NCBI RefSeq assembly: GCF_001375555.1
Contig: NZ_CTDZ01000009.1
Location: 1,481,758 to 1,545,757 of the forward strand
DNA: 64,000 nt
Direction of reading: 5' to 3'
Source: Numidum massiliense
GTDB lineage: Bacteria > Bacillota > Bacilli > Thermoactinomycetales > Novibacillaceae
Positions 1 to 9,612 of the stretch are shown one piece after another. Both the position numbers and the translations under genes were made by a program. The notes below the pieces were generated by a model that was not told the origin of the DNA, ran no database searches, and saw only the letters and a program-made list of their open reading frames with translations. Position 1 is the stretch's first letter. Every line of letters starts with the position of its first letter.

Positions 1-38
1 GAGTGAAGTTTACGGTAAAAAAATTCCCGCTTACCCAT
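1..38 (-). CDS. sdhC: Succinate dehydrogenase cytochrome b558 subunit, N-terminal fragment
   Basis: Only the first 12 codons are inside the window: they read MGKREFFYRKLH and the next codon begins TC (Ser). The start ATG is preceded by a strong GGAGGAGAGG ribosome site. The peptide closely matches the N-terminus of Bacillus SdhC as I remember it (…NREFYFRxLHS…), the membrane anchor of succinate:menaquinone reductase. The neighbour aspA makes fumarate, so the placement makes metabolic sense. The call rests on a very short match and could be wrong. Confidence 0.55.
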   Translation of the reverse strand, partial: MGKREFFYRKLH

Positions 39-196
39 GTCCTCTCCTCCCATTTTTCCCGATTGCCGCAACCCGACTGCCTCTAACTTTCGCTCCACAT
101 CCGCCTCAACCGCCTATTAACATAAAAGCCTCTGCGGGACGAACCCTCCCCGCTTTTGCGCGGCAGAAGGGCCCGCTCGCAATCCTTATTTCCCGC

Positions 197-1657
197 TTAC
201 TTTTTCAACAGTTCTTTGCCAGAGATGCCGGGGTGAGTCATCTCATACGGATCTAAAATCGTATGGAGTTCTTCCGCGCTAAGCACGTCACTTTCGAGGC
301 ACAGGTCACGTACCGAGCGCCCCGTTTCGAGCGCTTGGCCCGCAAGGCGCGAAGCGGTCTCGTAACCGACGTGTGGATTGATCGCGGTGATGACGCCGAC
401 GCTCCGCTCCACATATTCTTTCATCGTGTCCGCGTTTGCGGTAATACCGTCTAAACAGTACTCATCAAACACGCGTAAGACGTTCGTTAACACTTTAATC
501 GATTGCAACAAGTTGAACACGAGCACCGGTTCCATCACGTTCAACTCGAACTGCCCTGCTTCCGAAGCTAAGCAAACCGTATGATCGTTACCGATCACTT
601 GAAACGCGACCTGATTCAACACTTCGGCCATCACCGGGTTCACTTTCCCCGGCATGATCGACGAACCGGGTTGCCGGGCAGGTAGCGTTATTTCTGCCAA
701 GCCGGCGCGCGGGCCTGAAGACATTAAGCGCAAGTCGTTCGCCATCTTCGATAAATTGATCGCACATATTTTGAGTGCCGCCGACACTTGCACGAGCCCA
801 TCCGTATTTTGCGTCCCGTCGACGAGGTTGTCTGCCGTCTGGAACGGGTATCCGCTTATTTCTTGCATGTGAACGACGACTCGTTCAATGTACTTAGGGT
901 CGGCATTTAGCCCAGTACCGACGGCAGTCGCCCCCATATTGACGGCGTACAGCCCGCGGCGTGCTTCTTCTATTCTTGCGATGTCCCGCGCGATCACTTG
1001 TCGGTAAGCGGCAAACTCTTGTCCGAGGCGGATCGGAATGGCGTCTTGCAAATGTGTGCGACCCATCTTAATTAAGCCGTCGAACGCCTGCGCTTTCCGC
1101 TGCAACGTCTGGTCGAGGGCTGCAAGGACCTCGAGTAAGCGGTCGAGCATTTCCAATGCCGCGAAGCGCACAGCTGTCGGAAAGGCGTCATTCGTCGACT
1201 GCGACATGTTGACGTGTGTATTCGGGCTCAACTGCCCGTAACTGCCTTTCGCTTTTCCTAACAGTTCCAACGCCCGGTTGGCGATCACTTCGTTGGCGTT
1301 CATATTGACCGAAGTCCCGGCGCCCCCTTGAATCGGGTCGACGATAAACTGGTCATGCCACTTGCCGTCGATCACTTCTTGCGCCGCTTGCACGATCGCC
1401 TCACCCATCGTCCGCTCCAGTTGCCCGACGTCCATGTTGGCCAGTGCCGCCGCTTTCTTCACGATGGCAATCCCTTTAATGAGTGACGGCTCTAAGGCGT
1501 AACCGGTAATCGGAAAGTTATCGACAGCGCGCAACGTCTGTACCCCGTAGTAAGCGTCTTGCGGTAGCTTGCGCTCACCTAAAAAGTCTTTCTCGATCCG
1601 GTAGTCGCAGTCTGTCGCTAAACGGTCTTCCCGCGCTTTTACCACTGTCTCCGTCAT
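197..1657 (-). CDS. aspA: Aspartate ammonia-lyase (aspartase)
   Basis: Catalyses L-aspartate to fumarate plus ammonia in the cytoplasm. The 486-residue protein has the fumarase/aspartase superfamily signature GSSIMPGKVN at residues 331-340 and the GRTHLQDA block near residues 199-206; the length is normal for bacterial AspA. The reading frame is open further upstream, but that extension runs into the end of the transporter gene. The ATG used here has GGGAG about 9 bases upstream and begins MTETVV. It lies 31 bases after the Dcu-type transporter gene and is very likely cotranscribed with it, giving aspartate uptake followed by deamination to fumarate. The upstream Fnr-like box suggests induction at low oxygen. 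The alternative, a class II fumarase, is unlikely because of the overall match to AspA. Confidence 0.93.
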   Translation of the reverse strand: MTETVVKAREDRLATDCDYRIEKDFLGERKLPQDAYYGVQTLRAVDNFPITGYALEPSLIKGIAIVKKAAALANMDVGQLERTMGEAIVQAAQEVIDGKWHDQFIVDPIQGGAGTSVNMNANEVIANRALELLGKAKGSYGQLSPNTHVNMSQSTNDAFPTAVRFAALEMLDRLLEVLAALDQTLQRKAQAFDGLIKMGRTHLQDAIPIRLGQEFAAYRQVIARDIARIEEARRGLYAVNMGATAVGTGLNADPKYIERVVVHMQEISGYPFQTADNLVDGTQNTDGLVQVSAALKICAINLSKMANDLRLMSSGPRAGLAEITLPARQPGSSIMPGKVNPVMAEVLNQVAFQVIGNDHTVCLASEAGQFELNVMEPVLVFNLLQSIKVLTNVLRVFDEYCLDGITANADTMKEYVERSVGVITAINPHVGYETASRLAGQALETGRSVRDLCLESDVLSAEELHTILDPYEMTHPGISGKELLKK

Positions 1658-1688
1658 TTTGGTCCGCTCCCATCCACTAAATATTTTT

Positions 1689-3011
1689 TTAAAACATAAA
1701 CGTAATAAGTAACATCCCAATGACAACTGCCGAAATCGTTGCTACGAGCCCGGGGAGCATGAAACTGTGGTTTAACACATACTTCCCGATACGCGTCGTT
1801 CCGGTGCGGTCAAAGTTGATCGCTGCGACAATCGGCCCGTAGTTCGGGATAAAGAAATACCCGTTGACCGCTGGAAACATCGCAATAAGTAAGGCTGGCG
1901 AAATACCTAGGGCGATCCCTAGTGGCATTAGCGCGCGCACGGTCGCCGCCTGACTGTTCAACAAAATGGAAAGGATAAACAAGGCGATCGCAAATAGCCA
2001 CGGGGCAGCCTTGACGAGCCCTTCGATCGAATCTTGCACTAACTCGAGGTTTCCGTTGAAAAACGTATCGCCCATCCAAGCGATCCCGAAAATAGCGACG
2101 ACAGCGGTCGCGCCGGCCTGAAAGACGTTCCCGCTAATTACAGTTTCCACTTTTGGGCGGCAAGTGAGAATAATGGCTGCCGCAGCTGTCAACATGACGA
2201 TCTCAATCGCCGTCGGCATGTCCATGCGCACGAGTTCACCTTCGACGTTCCATACAGGGCGGAGGCTTTCAAACGAACCGAGTAACACGACTAAAAGGGC
2301 GGCTGTGAGGAACAGCGTAACCGACACTTTCGCCGCCTTCGTCGGCACGTAAACTGTTTTTTCCTCTTTTTGGGACGGTTCTAGTCCTTCTTTTAACCGT
2401 TTTAAGTACACTGGATCTTCATTAAGTTCCTTACCGACCTTACTCGCGACGAACGCACCGAGCATACAGCCGATAAATGTCGCCGGAATAGAAACTTTAA
2501 GTATGTCGAGCAGCGAAATGTCAAAACCGGAGAGTAGCGCGAGCAAGGCAACTGTCGCCGCCGAGATCGGACTAGCGACGATCGCTTGCTGCGAGGCGAT
2601 AACCGCAATCGACATCGGCCGCTCTGGCCGGATCCCCGTTTCACGCGACACTTCAGCGATCACCGGGAGCACCGAATATGCGACGTGCCCCGTCCCAGCA
2701 CAAAACGTAAACAAGTACGTCACCATCGGCGCGGCGTACGTAATGCGCTTCGGGTATTTACGCAACGCCTTCTCCGCCAAATACACGAGATAGTCTAGCC
2801 CCCCTGCCGCTTGCAAACAACCAGCAGCAGTAATGACGGCCAAAATCATTAACATGACGTCGATCGGTGCCGATGTCGGCTGTAGCTGAAAGACGAACGT
2901 CAAAATCGCAAGACCGACACCCCCCATTACCCCGAGACCGACTCCGCCGAGGCGTGCCCCGATAAAAATACAGAGCAACAGGATAAAAAATTGCAGCCAA
3001 AATAGAAACAA
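1689..3011 (-). CDS. Anaerobic C4-dicarboxylate transporter, DcuA/DcuB family
   Basis: Inner-membrane antiporter of the Dcu family, which exchanges aspartate, fumarate and malate for succinate in enterobacteria. About 440 residues with 10-12 hydrophobic segments. The N-terminal block GARLGG…VFQLQP…IDVMLMI, followed by FCAGTGHVAYSVLPVIAEV and IASPISAATV, is diagnostic. Some blocks look more like DcuB (VFxLQP, PIDVMLxI) and others like DcuA (LDYLV, LPVIAEV), so no symbol is given. I chose the TTG start, which sits 8 bases after AGGTGG and aligns with the DcuB N-terminus; an upstream GTG in frame lacks such a site. The gene is followed directly by aspA, which mirrors the aspA-dcuA link of E. coli with the order reversed. 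Confidence 0.9.
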   Translation of the reverse strand: MFLFWLQFFILLLCIFIGARLGGVGLGVMGGVGLAILTFVFQLQPTSAPIDVMLMILAVITAAGCLQAAGGLDYLVYLAEKALRKYPKRITYAAPMVTYLFTFCAGTGHVAYSVLPVIAEVSRETGIRPERPMSIAVIASQQAIVASPISAATVALLALLSGFDISLLDILKVSIPATFIGCMLGAFVASKVGKELNEDPVYLKRLKEGLEPSQKEEKTVYVPTKAAKVSVTLFLTAALLVVLLGSFESLRPVWNVEGELVRMDMPTAIEIVMLTAAAAIILTCRPKVETVISGNVFQAGATAVVAIFGIAWMGDTFFNGNLELVQDSIEGLVKAAPWLFAIALFILSILLNSQAATVRALMPLGIALGISPALLIAMFPAVNGYFFIPNYGPIVAAINFDRTGTTRIGKYVLNHSFMLPGLVATISAVVIGMLLITFMF

Positions 3012-3075
3012 CGTCGTCACCACCTCACGTTTTTTTACTTGCACAAACAGGATTTGTCAACAGGTTCATTAGTAT

Positions 3076-3110
3076 CACCATGTCGAAAAAAACAAAAACA
3101 CCATGTCGAA
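3076..3110. repeat. Direct repeat in the leader of the dcu-aspA operon
   Basis: CACCATGTCGAA occurs twice with a 23-base period (3076-3087 and 3099-3110), in the probable 5' untranslated region of the dicarboxylate operon. In the sense of transcription it reads TTCGACATGGTG. Two same-handed copies about two helical turns apart would suit a response regulator or other dimeric activator, but no such function is shown here. Confidence 0.4.
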
Positions 3111-3137
3111 CGAACACACCAAATACGATACACCGTA

Positions 3138-3192
3138 ACAATACGCCGTGTACAATACACCGCATACAATCCTACATGTGATTTATTTCACA
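3138..3192 (-). promoter_or_regulatory. Fnr/Crp-type box and promoter of the dcu-aspA operon
   Basis: A perfect 16-base box TGTGA-TTTATT-TCACA lies at 3177-3192; this is the consensus for Crp and for Bacillus Fnr. Weak -10-like TATTGT hexamers follow at 3157-3152 and 3143-3138. With the nearer one, the box is centred about 40 bases upstream of the likely start of transcription, the usual place for an activator that touches RNA polymerase. Oxygen-dependent control fits the aspartase/C4-dicarboxylate genes downstream. The box is seen directly; the regulator is inferred. Confidence 0.6.
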
Positions 3193-3250
3193 AGTGGACA
3201 TGCCATCGATCCGTTTCATTGAACACGGTGTCAACATCAAAATGAGCGGT

Positions 3251-3306
3251 AAAAAAAGAGAACTACAGCTCACCGTCTAACTTACAACGATTTACCGTAG
3301 ATCTCT
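3251..3306 (-). terminator. Probable intrinsic terminator after glpK
   Basis: In the minus sense GAGATCTAC pairs with GTAGTTCTC (one mismatch) and is followed by seven T. The loop is long, about 30 bases, so this is a moderate-strength candidate. It lies just beyond the glpK stop codon. Confidence 0.45.
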
Positions 3307-3362
3307 CCCTGTCTCAACCTGTAATTATGAACCTGTACTTTTAGTATAACATCATTTCGACG

Positions 3363-4898
<1,536 letters not shown>

Positions 4899-5717
4899 TT
4901 ACTGGGTGACTGTGTCAGCACCGCTACCGCGCCCTCGATCGGCGACGCGCGTCAGCAAAACGCTACCGACTGTAATGGCCGTCCACAACCAAAACGACCC
5001 GCCGTACGCACCGTCAAAGACGGCCCGATACAAGACAGCTCCGTATATGCCGCCGATTATCGGCCCGACGACGGGAATCCACGCATACCCCCAGTCAGAC
5101 CCTCCTTTTCCAGGAATAGGGAGGATAAAGTGGGCGATGCGCGGCCCGAGGTCGCGCGCCGGATTGATCGCATAGCCGGTTGGTCCCCCGAGGGATAAGC
5201 CGATGGCGACGATGAGAAAGCCGACAATAAACGGGTTCAACCCTTCCGTAAACTCGTTGGAGCCGATCGATAACAAACCGATGAGCAACACCGCCGTGCC
5301 GATAATTTCACTTAACAAGTTTGCAGCTGGGTGACGAATGGCCGGCGACGTAGCAAACACCCCTAACTTGACCGCTGGATCGTCAGTCGCTTTCCAGTGA
5401 GCAAAAAAGTGGAGATAGACGATTACCCCGCCGATCACGCCGCCGATCATTTGTCCGGCGACATACGCGGGGACGTCGGCCCACGGAAAATCGCCGATTG
5501 CCGCAAAGCCGATCGTCACTGCGGGATTGAGGTGTGCACCACTAATTTGGCCGACGGCGTAAACGCCCATCGTCACCCCGAGACCCCAAGCGAGTGTAAT
5601 TACAATCCAGCCCCCGTTTTGTGCTTTTGACTTGTTTAAACTGACGTTGGCCACGACGCCACACCCTAAAATAATTAAAATCATCGTGCCAAACAGTTCC
5701 CCTAAAAACGGTGTCAT
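4899..5717 (-). CDS. glpF: Glycerol uptake facilitator (aquaglyceroporin)
   Basis: Membrane channel for glycerol, 272 residues, about six membrane helices. Both pore motifs are present: GAHLNPAVT in the first half and INPARDLGPR in the second. The Asp right after NPAR marks the glycerol-conducting branch rather than water-only aquaporins. GAGGAGG precedes the ATG. It is the first gene of glpFK. The start lies 45 bases downstream of the attenuator hairpin, so expression depends on antitermination by the product of glpP next door. Confidence 0.95.
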   Translation of the reverse strand: MTPFLGELFGTMILIILGCGVVANVSLNKSKAQNGGWIVITLAWGLGVTMGVYAVGQISGAHLNPAVTIGFAAIGDFPWADVPAYVAGQMIGGVIGGVIVYLHFFAHWKATDDPAVKLGVFATSPAIRHPAANLLSEIIGTAVLLIGLLSIGSNEFTEGLNPFIVGFLIVAIGLSLGGPTGYAINPARDLGPRIAHFILPIPGKGGSDWGYAWIPVVGPIIGGIYGAVLYRAVFDGAYGGSFWLWTAITVGSVLLTRVADRGRGSGADTVTQ

Positions 5718-5762
5718 ACTTTCTCCTCCTCAGTCATCTCCATGTTAGGCGATTTGAACGCG

Positions 5763-5830
5763 AAAAAAAGCAGAGATCCCACAAACTAAACCCTTGTTCA
5801 AGCACAAGGATTTCATTGTGGGATCTCCGC
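5763..5830 (-). promoter_or_regulatory. Attenuator hairpin in the glpFK leader (GlpP target)
   Basis: In the minus sense a 15-base stem (GCGGAGATCCCACAA with TTGTGGGATCTCTGC, one wobble pair) encloses an inner hairpin (CCTTGT/ACAAGG) and is followed by seven T. It stands between the promoter and glpF, so it would stop transcription unless read through. In B. subtilis GlpP bound to glycerol-3-phosphate gives this read-through in glp leaders, and glpP is the adjacent gene here. Confidence 0.8.
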
Positions 5831-5845
5831 TGTCTCCGCTTTCAA
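5831..5845 (-). promoter_or_regulatory. cre site (CcpA operator) of glpFK
   Basis: TTGAAAGCGGAGACA matches the catabolite-responsive element WTGNAARCGNWWWCA at 14 of 15 positions. It lies downstream of the promoter and just before the attenuator, where CcpA bound to HPr-Ser-P would block elongation. Glucose repression of glycerol use is the known behaviour in Bacillus. Confidence 0.65.
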
Positions 5846-5862
5846 TATGAACTTCTTACCTT

Positions 5863-5891
5863 ATTAAATCACAGTGCGAAAGCGCCGTCAA
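5863..5891 (-). promoter_or_regulatory. Sigma-A promoter of glpFK
   Basis: TTGACG and TTTAAT are separated by 17 bases, each hexamer differing at one position from the vegetative consensus. It sits upstream of the cre site and attenuator. Confidence 0.7.
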
Positions 5892-5915
5892 GACTTGTTT
5901 AATAAAAAACGTTGC

Positions 5916-6479
5916 TTACGGTGTTGGCTGAAACTGTTTCCACAAATGTTTTGCCGAACTCGTCGCCGCAAGTGCGCCACCGTCTAAGGCAGCCTGTACG
6001 TCTTCTGATGTGCGAATGAGACCACCAGCAAAGATGGGAATACGTGTCTTGTCGTACACTTCTTTAATGATGTTCGGCATGATGCCGGGCAGTACTTCAA
6101 TGTAATCCGGGTTGTTTTTTCCCAAAATTTGGTAACTCGTCTCTAAGGCGAGTGAATCGAGTAAAAACAGACGTTGAACGGCGAGCAATCCTTTTTTCTT
6201 CGCCGTCGTGACGACACTGGAGCGGGTGGAAATAATCCCTGCTGGACGAATCTCTTCACAAATAAACTGCGCGCCGTACTCGTCGCCTTTCAGACCACAT
6301 ATTAAATCCGCGTGCAGCAGTAATTTTTTTTCGGATTGCTTCGCGTAAGCGACGATACTTTTTAGTTGACTGATGTGTGTGTCCAACATGATGATGTATT
6401 CGTAATGACTCTCGAGCAACCACTCGAAGTCGCGCATTTTGCGCACGGCTGGCACAATTTCTTGTCCAAAAAACGCCAC
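5916..6479 (-). CDS. glpP: Glycerol operon antiterminator
   Basis: RNA-binding antiterminator that responds to glycerol-3-phosphate and lets transcription pass the attenuator in glp leaders. The 187-residue TIM-barrel-like protein has the GlpP family blocks HADLICGLKGDEYGAQFI, GIISTRSSVV, QRLFLLDSLALE, DYIEVLPGIMP and IPIFAGGLIRT. The open frame extends further upstream, but the GTG start used here (reading VAFFGQEI) has AAGGGG seven bases before it and matches the B. subtilis length of about 190. Its stop lies immediately upstream of the glpFK promoter on the same strand. Confidence 0.93.
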   Translation of the reverse strand: MAFFGQEIVPAVRKMRDFEWLLESHYEYIIMLDTHISQLKSIVAYAKQSEKKLLLHADLICGLKGDEYGAQFICEEIRPAGIISTRSSVVTTAKKKGLLAVQRLFLLDSLALETSYQILGKNNPDYIEVLPGIMPNIIKEVYDKTRIPIFAGGLIRTSEDVQAALDGGALAATSSAKHLWKQFQPTP

Positions 6480-6647
6480 GTCCCTACCCCTTTCCGATTG
6501 ACAAATACAGCGGCGAGTGGCGCCTTTAAACGGGCGCTCACACGCCGCGTTTAACTCACAAATGGTTACCGGAAAGAGTATAACACAAAACGTGCTGCAT
6601 TTGTACAAGTGTGACCGCTGATCGTCATTTTGCCCTTTGCACAGGAC

Positions 6648-8180
6648 TCATAGTTCTGCTTCAATGCCCGTATTCGCTTTGACGTACATTTCTTTGTACT
6701 TTTCATCCGCTGTTTCCGGACGGCTTAGTAGACAAAAGACGATTGAGGAAAGAAAACCGAGTGGAATACTGACGATTCCCGGATTGGCGAGCGGAAAGAT
6801 CGCGCTCTCCCCGAGCACACTCGGGCCGAGGACGACGAGTGTCACTGCGGATACGAGACCGACCAACATCCCGGCTACCGCCCCAGTCGTATTGAAGCGT
6901 CGCCAGTAAACGGAGAAAATGATCACTGGCAAGTTGGCACTCGCAGCCACCGCGAAGGCCAGCGCCACAAGGTAGGCGACGTTTTGCCCCTTACCTAGTA
7001 TGCCGATGACGATCGAAATCGCCCCGATGACAAAAGCAGTATAGCGCGCCACGCGAAATTGCGTCTTTTCGGAGGCTTTACCTTTTTTAATGACGTTTGT
7101 GTAAATGTCGTGCGCAAACGCACTGGAAGCGGTAATCGTCAACCCGGCGACGACAGCGACGATCGTCGCGAACGACACAGCAGCAATCGCCGCCATAAAT
7201 AAATCGCCCCCGACCGTGCCCGGTCCGCCGCCGATGGTTTGCGCGAGCAGTGGCGCAGCCATGTTACCGCCAGCGTCTGCAGCAAGAATTGCATCGCGTC
7301 CGACGAAAAGCGCGGCACCGAAGCCGAGGAAGGTCGTCATAATATAAAAGAGTCCAATGATGACCATCGCCCAAATAACCGACTTGCGCGCCTCCATCGC
7401 TGTCGGCACGGTGTAAAAGCGGATGAGGATATGCGGCAAACCGGCCGTCCCGAGCACGAGTGCAAAACTTAAGGAGACGAGATCGATCGGGTTTTTGTAC
7501 AGCATCCCGGGTTGTAAAAATTCCACGCCTTGTTTGGCGACAACCTCCCCGAACAGTGCCGAAATGTTGAAGCCGAACGACATTAGTACGAGTAGGCTAA
7601 TCAACACCGTCGCAAACATGAGCAACACCGCTTTTACGATTTGCACCCACGTCGTCGCCAGCATGCCGCCGAATACGACGTAGACAATCATGAGCACGCC
7701 GATGATGAGCACTGACAATTCGTACGGAATGCCGACGAGCAAATGAATAATCGCTCCTGCGCCGACCATCTGCGCAATCATATAAAACGTACTGATTACG
7801 AGCGTGTTCACTGCAGCCATCGTCCGTACCGGCTTCTGTTTTAAGCGGTACGCCAACACGTCGGCAATGGTGTATTTTCCCGAATTGCGGAGCGGTTCAG
7901 CGACAACGTACAACACGATGAGGTAGCCGACTAACCAGCCGACAGAATACATAAAACCGTCGTACCCGTTCAACGCAATGAGCCCAGCGATCCCTAAAAA
8001 GGAAGCGGCACTGAGGTAATCGCCGGCAATGGCGACCCCGTTTTGCCAACCGGAAAGTGAGCGGCCGGCAGCATAAAAGTCGGCCGCACTCTTATTGCGC
8101 TGTGACGCCCAATACGTAATGTAAATCGTTATACCGACGATTAGCAAAAACAAGATGACCCCAAACATTTCTGTCGGCAT
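6648..8180 (-). CDS. Sodium:acetate (monocarboxylate) symporter, ActP/YwcA type
   Basis: Sodium:solute symporter family protein of 510 residues with about 13 membrane segments. The N-terminal run [17 protein letters not shown] and the following [11 protein letters not shown] are typical of the ActP acetate permeases; YwcA is the B. subtilis homologue. It follows a DUF485 gene with a gap of only three bases, the usual partner (YjcH/YwcB) of these transporters. Acetate, or another short monocarboxylate such as pyruvate or propionate, is the likely substrate. No clear terminator is seen after it. Confidence 0.88.
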   Translation of the reverse strand: MPTEMFGVILFLLIVGITIYITYWASQRNKSAADFYAAGRSLSGWQNGVAIAGDYLSAASFLGIAGLIALNGYDGFMYSVGWLVGYLIVLYVVAEPLRNSGKYTIADVLAYRLKQKPVRTMAAVNTLVISTFYMIAQMVGAGAIIHLLVGIPYELSVLIIGVLMIVYVVFGGMLATTWVQIVKAVLLMFATVLISLLVLMSFGFNISALFGEVVAKQGVEFLQPGMLYKNPIDLVSLSFALVLGTAGLPHILIRFYTVPTAMEARKSVIWAMVIIGLFYIMTTFLGFGAALFVGRDAILAADAGGNMAAPLLAQTIGGGPGTVGGDLFMAAIAAVSFATIVAVVAGLTITASSAFAHDIYTNVIKKGKASEKTQFRVARYTAFVIGAISIVIGILGKGQNVAYLVALAFAVAASANLPVIIFSVYWRRFNTTGAVAGMLVGLVSAVTLVVLGPSVLGESAIFPLANPGIVSIPLGFLSSIVFCLLSRPETADEKYKEMYVKANTGIEAEL

Positions 8181-8183
8181 AAA

Positions 8184-8489
8184 TCAAACCCCTTCCCCGT
8201 CGTATTTTTGGCGAATATCTTCTGCTTGTGCATCGAAGCGCTTAGCGCGGGCAACGTACAGAAACGCAAGCAGCCACGCCACGAAAAACTGTGACGTAGC
8301 AAAGGCGTAGCCAAACGTAATATTGCCGACGACGAACGTGTTCATAAGCGGTTTAACGTAACCGGCCATGAGTGGCAGTGACAAGTAAAACAAAATAAAG
8401 ACGACGACGATCGGCCAAATGAAACGCGCTTTGCTGCGTTCCAACGCCTTAAACTCGTTGGATGTTGCAATTTTTTCCCACTTATCCAC
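8184..8489 (-). CDS. DUF485 membrane protein, partner of the acetate symporter
   Basis: About 101 residues with two membrane helices (FIWPIVVVFILFYLSLPLM and a later FFVAWLLAFLYV), the layout of the YjcH/YwcB family found in front of actP-like genes. The GTG start (VDKWEKI) has GGGAGGG seven bases upstream; the longer upstream frame has no support. The role is unknown beyond its constant pairing with the symporter, probably as an accessory subunit. Confidence 0.85.
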   Translation of the reverse strand: MDKWEKIATSNEFKALERSKARFIWPIVVVFILFYLSLPLMAGYVKPLMNTFVVGNITFGYAFATSQFFVAWLLAFLYVARAKRFDAQAEDIRQKYDGEGV

Positions 8490-8625
8490 GCGTTGTCCCT
8501 CCCTAATGACATATTTGCTCAAACCTGTTGGCGCTCGCCTATTGTAAGTGCTTTCAATAATAAACAAAATTCGTCGCGTATTTGTCATAAGTTGCGCGAA
8601 TGGCGCTCACCCGTGCGCGAATGGC

Positions 8626-8653
8626 AAAAAATCGGCCCTGAACGGAGCCGATT
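8626..8653 (-). terminator. Intrinsic terminator after recX
   Basis: In the minus sense AATCGGC pairs with GCCGATT and is followed by six T overlapping the stem end. It lies about 40 bases after the recX stop codon. Confidence 0.75.
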
Positions 8654-8691
8654 CCATTAATTCGCGTCTAATTCGCTGTCGAATGACTAGT

Positions 8692-9369
8692 CTATTCATT
8701 TCCATCGCTACCATCTTCTCCATCGCTACCATCTTCGTCATGGGCGCGGCGTAACTCGCGTAGCGCTGAGGCAATGTCAGAGTAGGAATAACCTTTGCGG
8801 GCAAGGAATGAACCGATGCGCCGCTGCACCGTCTGCCAATCGAGGTGACGTACCCGCGCATACCGTTTGAACGCCCATTCGCGCGCGAGATCGGCCTCGT
8901 CGGTTGCGGAAAGGTCGGCTAACGCCTCGTCAATTGTCTGTTCCGCAATACCTTTCTGCCGCAATTCCATGCGCAGCAGTTCTCGCGACGCGCCTTTCGT
9001 ACGGCGCCGTTCCCCGACCCACGCGTTTGCGTAGGCGCGGTCGTCGAGATAGCGGTATTGGGTGAGCCAGGCGATCACAGTCGCGACGATCGCGTTAGAA
9101 AAACCTTTTTCTCGTAAATATCTTACGATCTCTTGTTCCGTGCGCGGTTTGTAAGCCACGTACTTAAGCGCCAATTGTTTCGCTTTCGCTTCTTCTTCCT
9201 CCCTGAGCACGCCCCGCCAGTCATCTTCGTGTACGGTTTGTCCTTTGTGCAAACGGCACTTAACGAGCACGTCTTCGTGCACACTCAGCGCAAACTCCCC
9301 GTCGAGAAAAATATTAAACCGCTCGGGATGGCGTTTCCCCTGCTCAATTTTCGTAATCGTGCGCTCCAA
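8692..9369 (-). CDS. recX: Regulatory protein RecX
   Basis: Modulator of RecA filaments. The 225-residue protein has the three-helix repeat pattern of RecX: RTEQEIVRYLREKGF, YLDDRAYANAWV and KGASRELLRMELRQKGI, then a third repeat. The TTG start has an AGGAGAGGGGG site eight bases upstream. It follows recA on the same strand and may be read through from it past a short hairpin. The C-terminus ends in an acidic tail (GSDGEDGSDGNE) produced by an 18-base tandem duplication, probably recent slippage. Confidence 0.92.
   Translation of the reverse strand: MERTITKIEQGKRHPERFNIFLDGEFALSVHEDVLVKCRLHKGQTVHEDDWRGVLREEEEAKAKQLALKYVAYKPRTEQEIVRYLREKGFSNAIVATVIAWLTQYRYLDDRAYANAWVGERRRTKGASRELLRMELRQKGIAEQTIDEALADLSATDEADLAREWAFKRYARVRHLDWQTVQRRIGSFLARKGYSYSDIASALRELRRAHDEDGSDGEDGSDGNE
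8701..8736. repeat. 18-base tandem duplication inside the recX 3' end
   Basis: Two adjacent near-identical 18-base copies of CCATCGCTACCATCTTC(T/G) code for the repeated acidic GSDGED tail of RecX. Nothing suggests a function for the duplication. Confidence 0.7.
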
Positions 9370-9472
9370 GGTTCCGTCCCCCTCTCCTTACGCTAAGATC
9401 ATCCGTAGAACTCGCAACTAGGCTTGCCGTATGCAGGAACTACCCGCAGGCGCAAAGATCGCATCCGTATCG

Positions 9473-9547
9473 TTACTATTAGCATCCGTAGTTTCCCATT
9501 AGCATTCGCAGTTACTATTAGCACCCAAGTTACAATTAGCACCCTGG
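9473..9547. repeat. Four degenerate 18-20 base tandem repeats between recX and recA
   Basis: Units built on TTACTATTAGCATCCGTAG are repeated four times with drift (9473, 9492, 9512, 9530). The shared core is ATTAGCAYYC. The last unit forms the left arm of the hairpin that follows. A related core, TTAGCATCTGTC, is tandemly repeated near 35.74 kb. Confidence 0.6.
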
Positions 9548-9564
9548 CGAACGACAGGGTGCTA
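9537..9564 (-). terminator. Hairpin after recA, weak terminator or transcript-end stem
   Basis: TTAGCACCCT and AGGGTGCTAA form a perfect 10-base stem around an 8-10 base loop. There is no long T run on either side, so termination may be partial and recX could be expressed by read-through from recA. Confidence 0.5.
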
Positions 9565-9612
9565 ATCAAATGTGTGTTTCTAAAACATGCAAGGTAAAAG
9601 CGGCCGTTCCCC

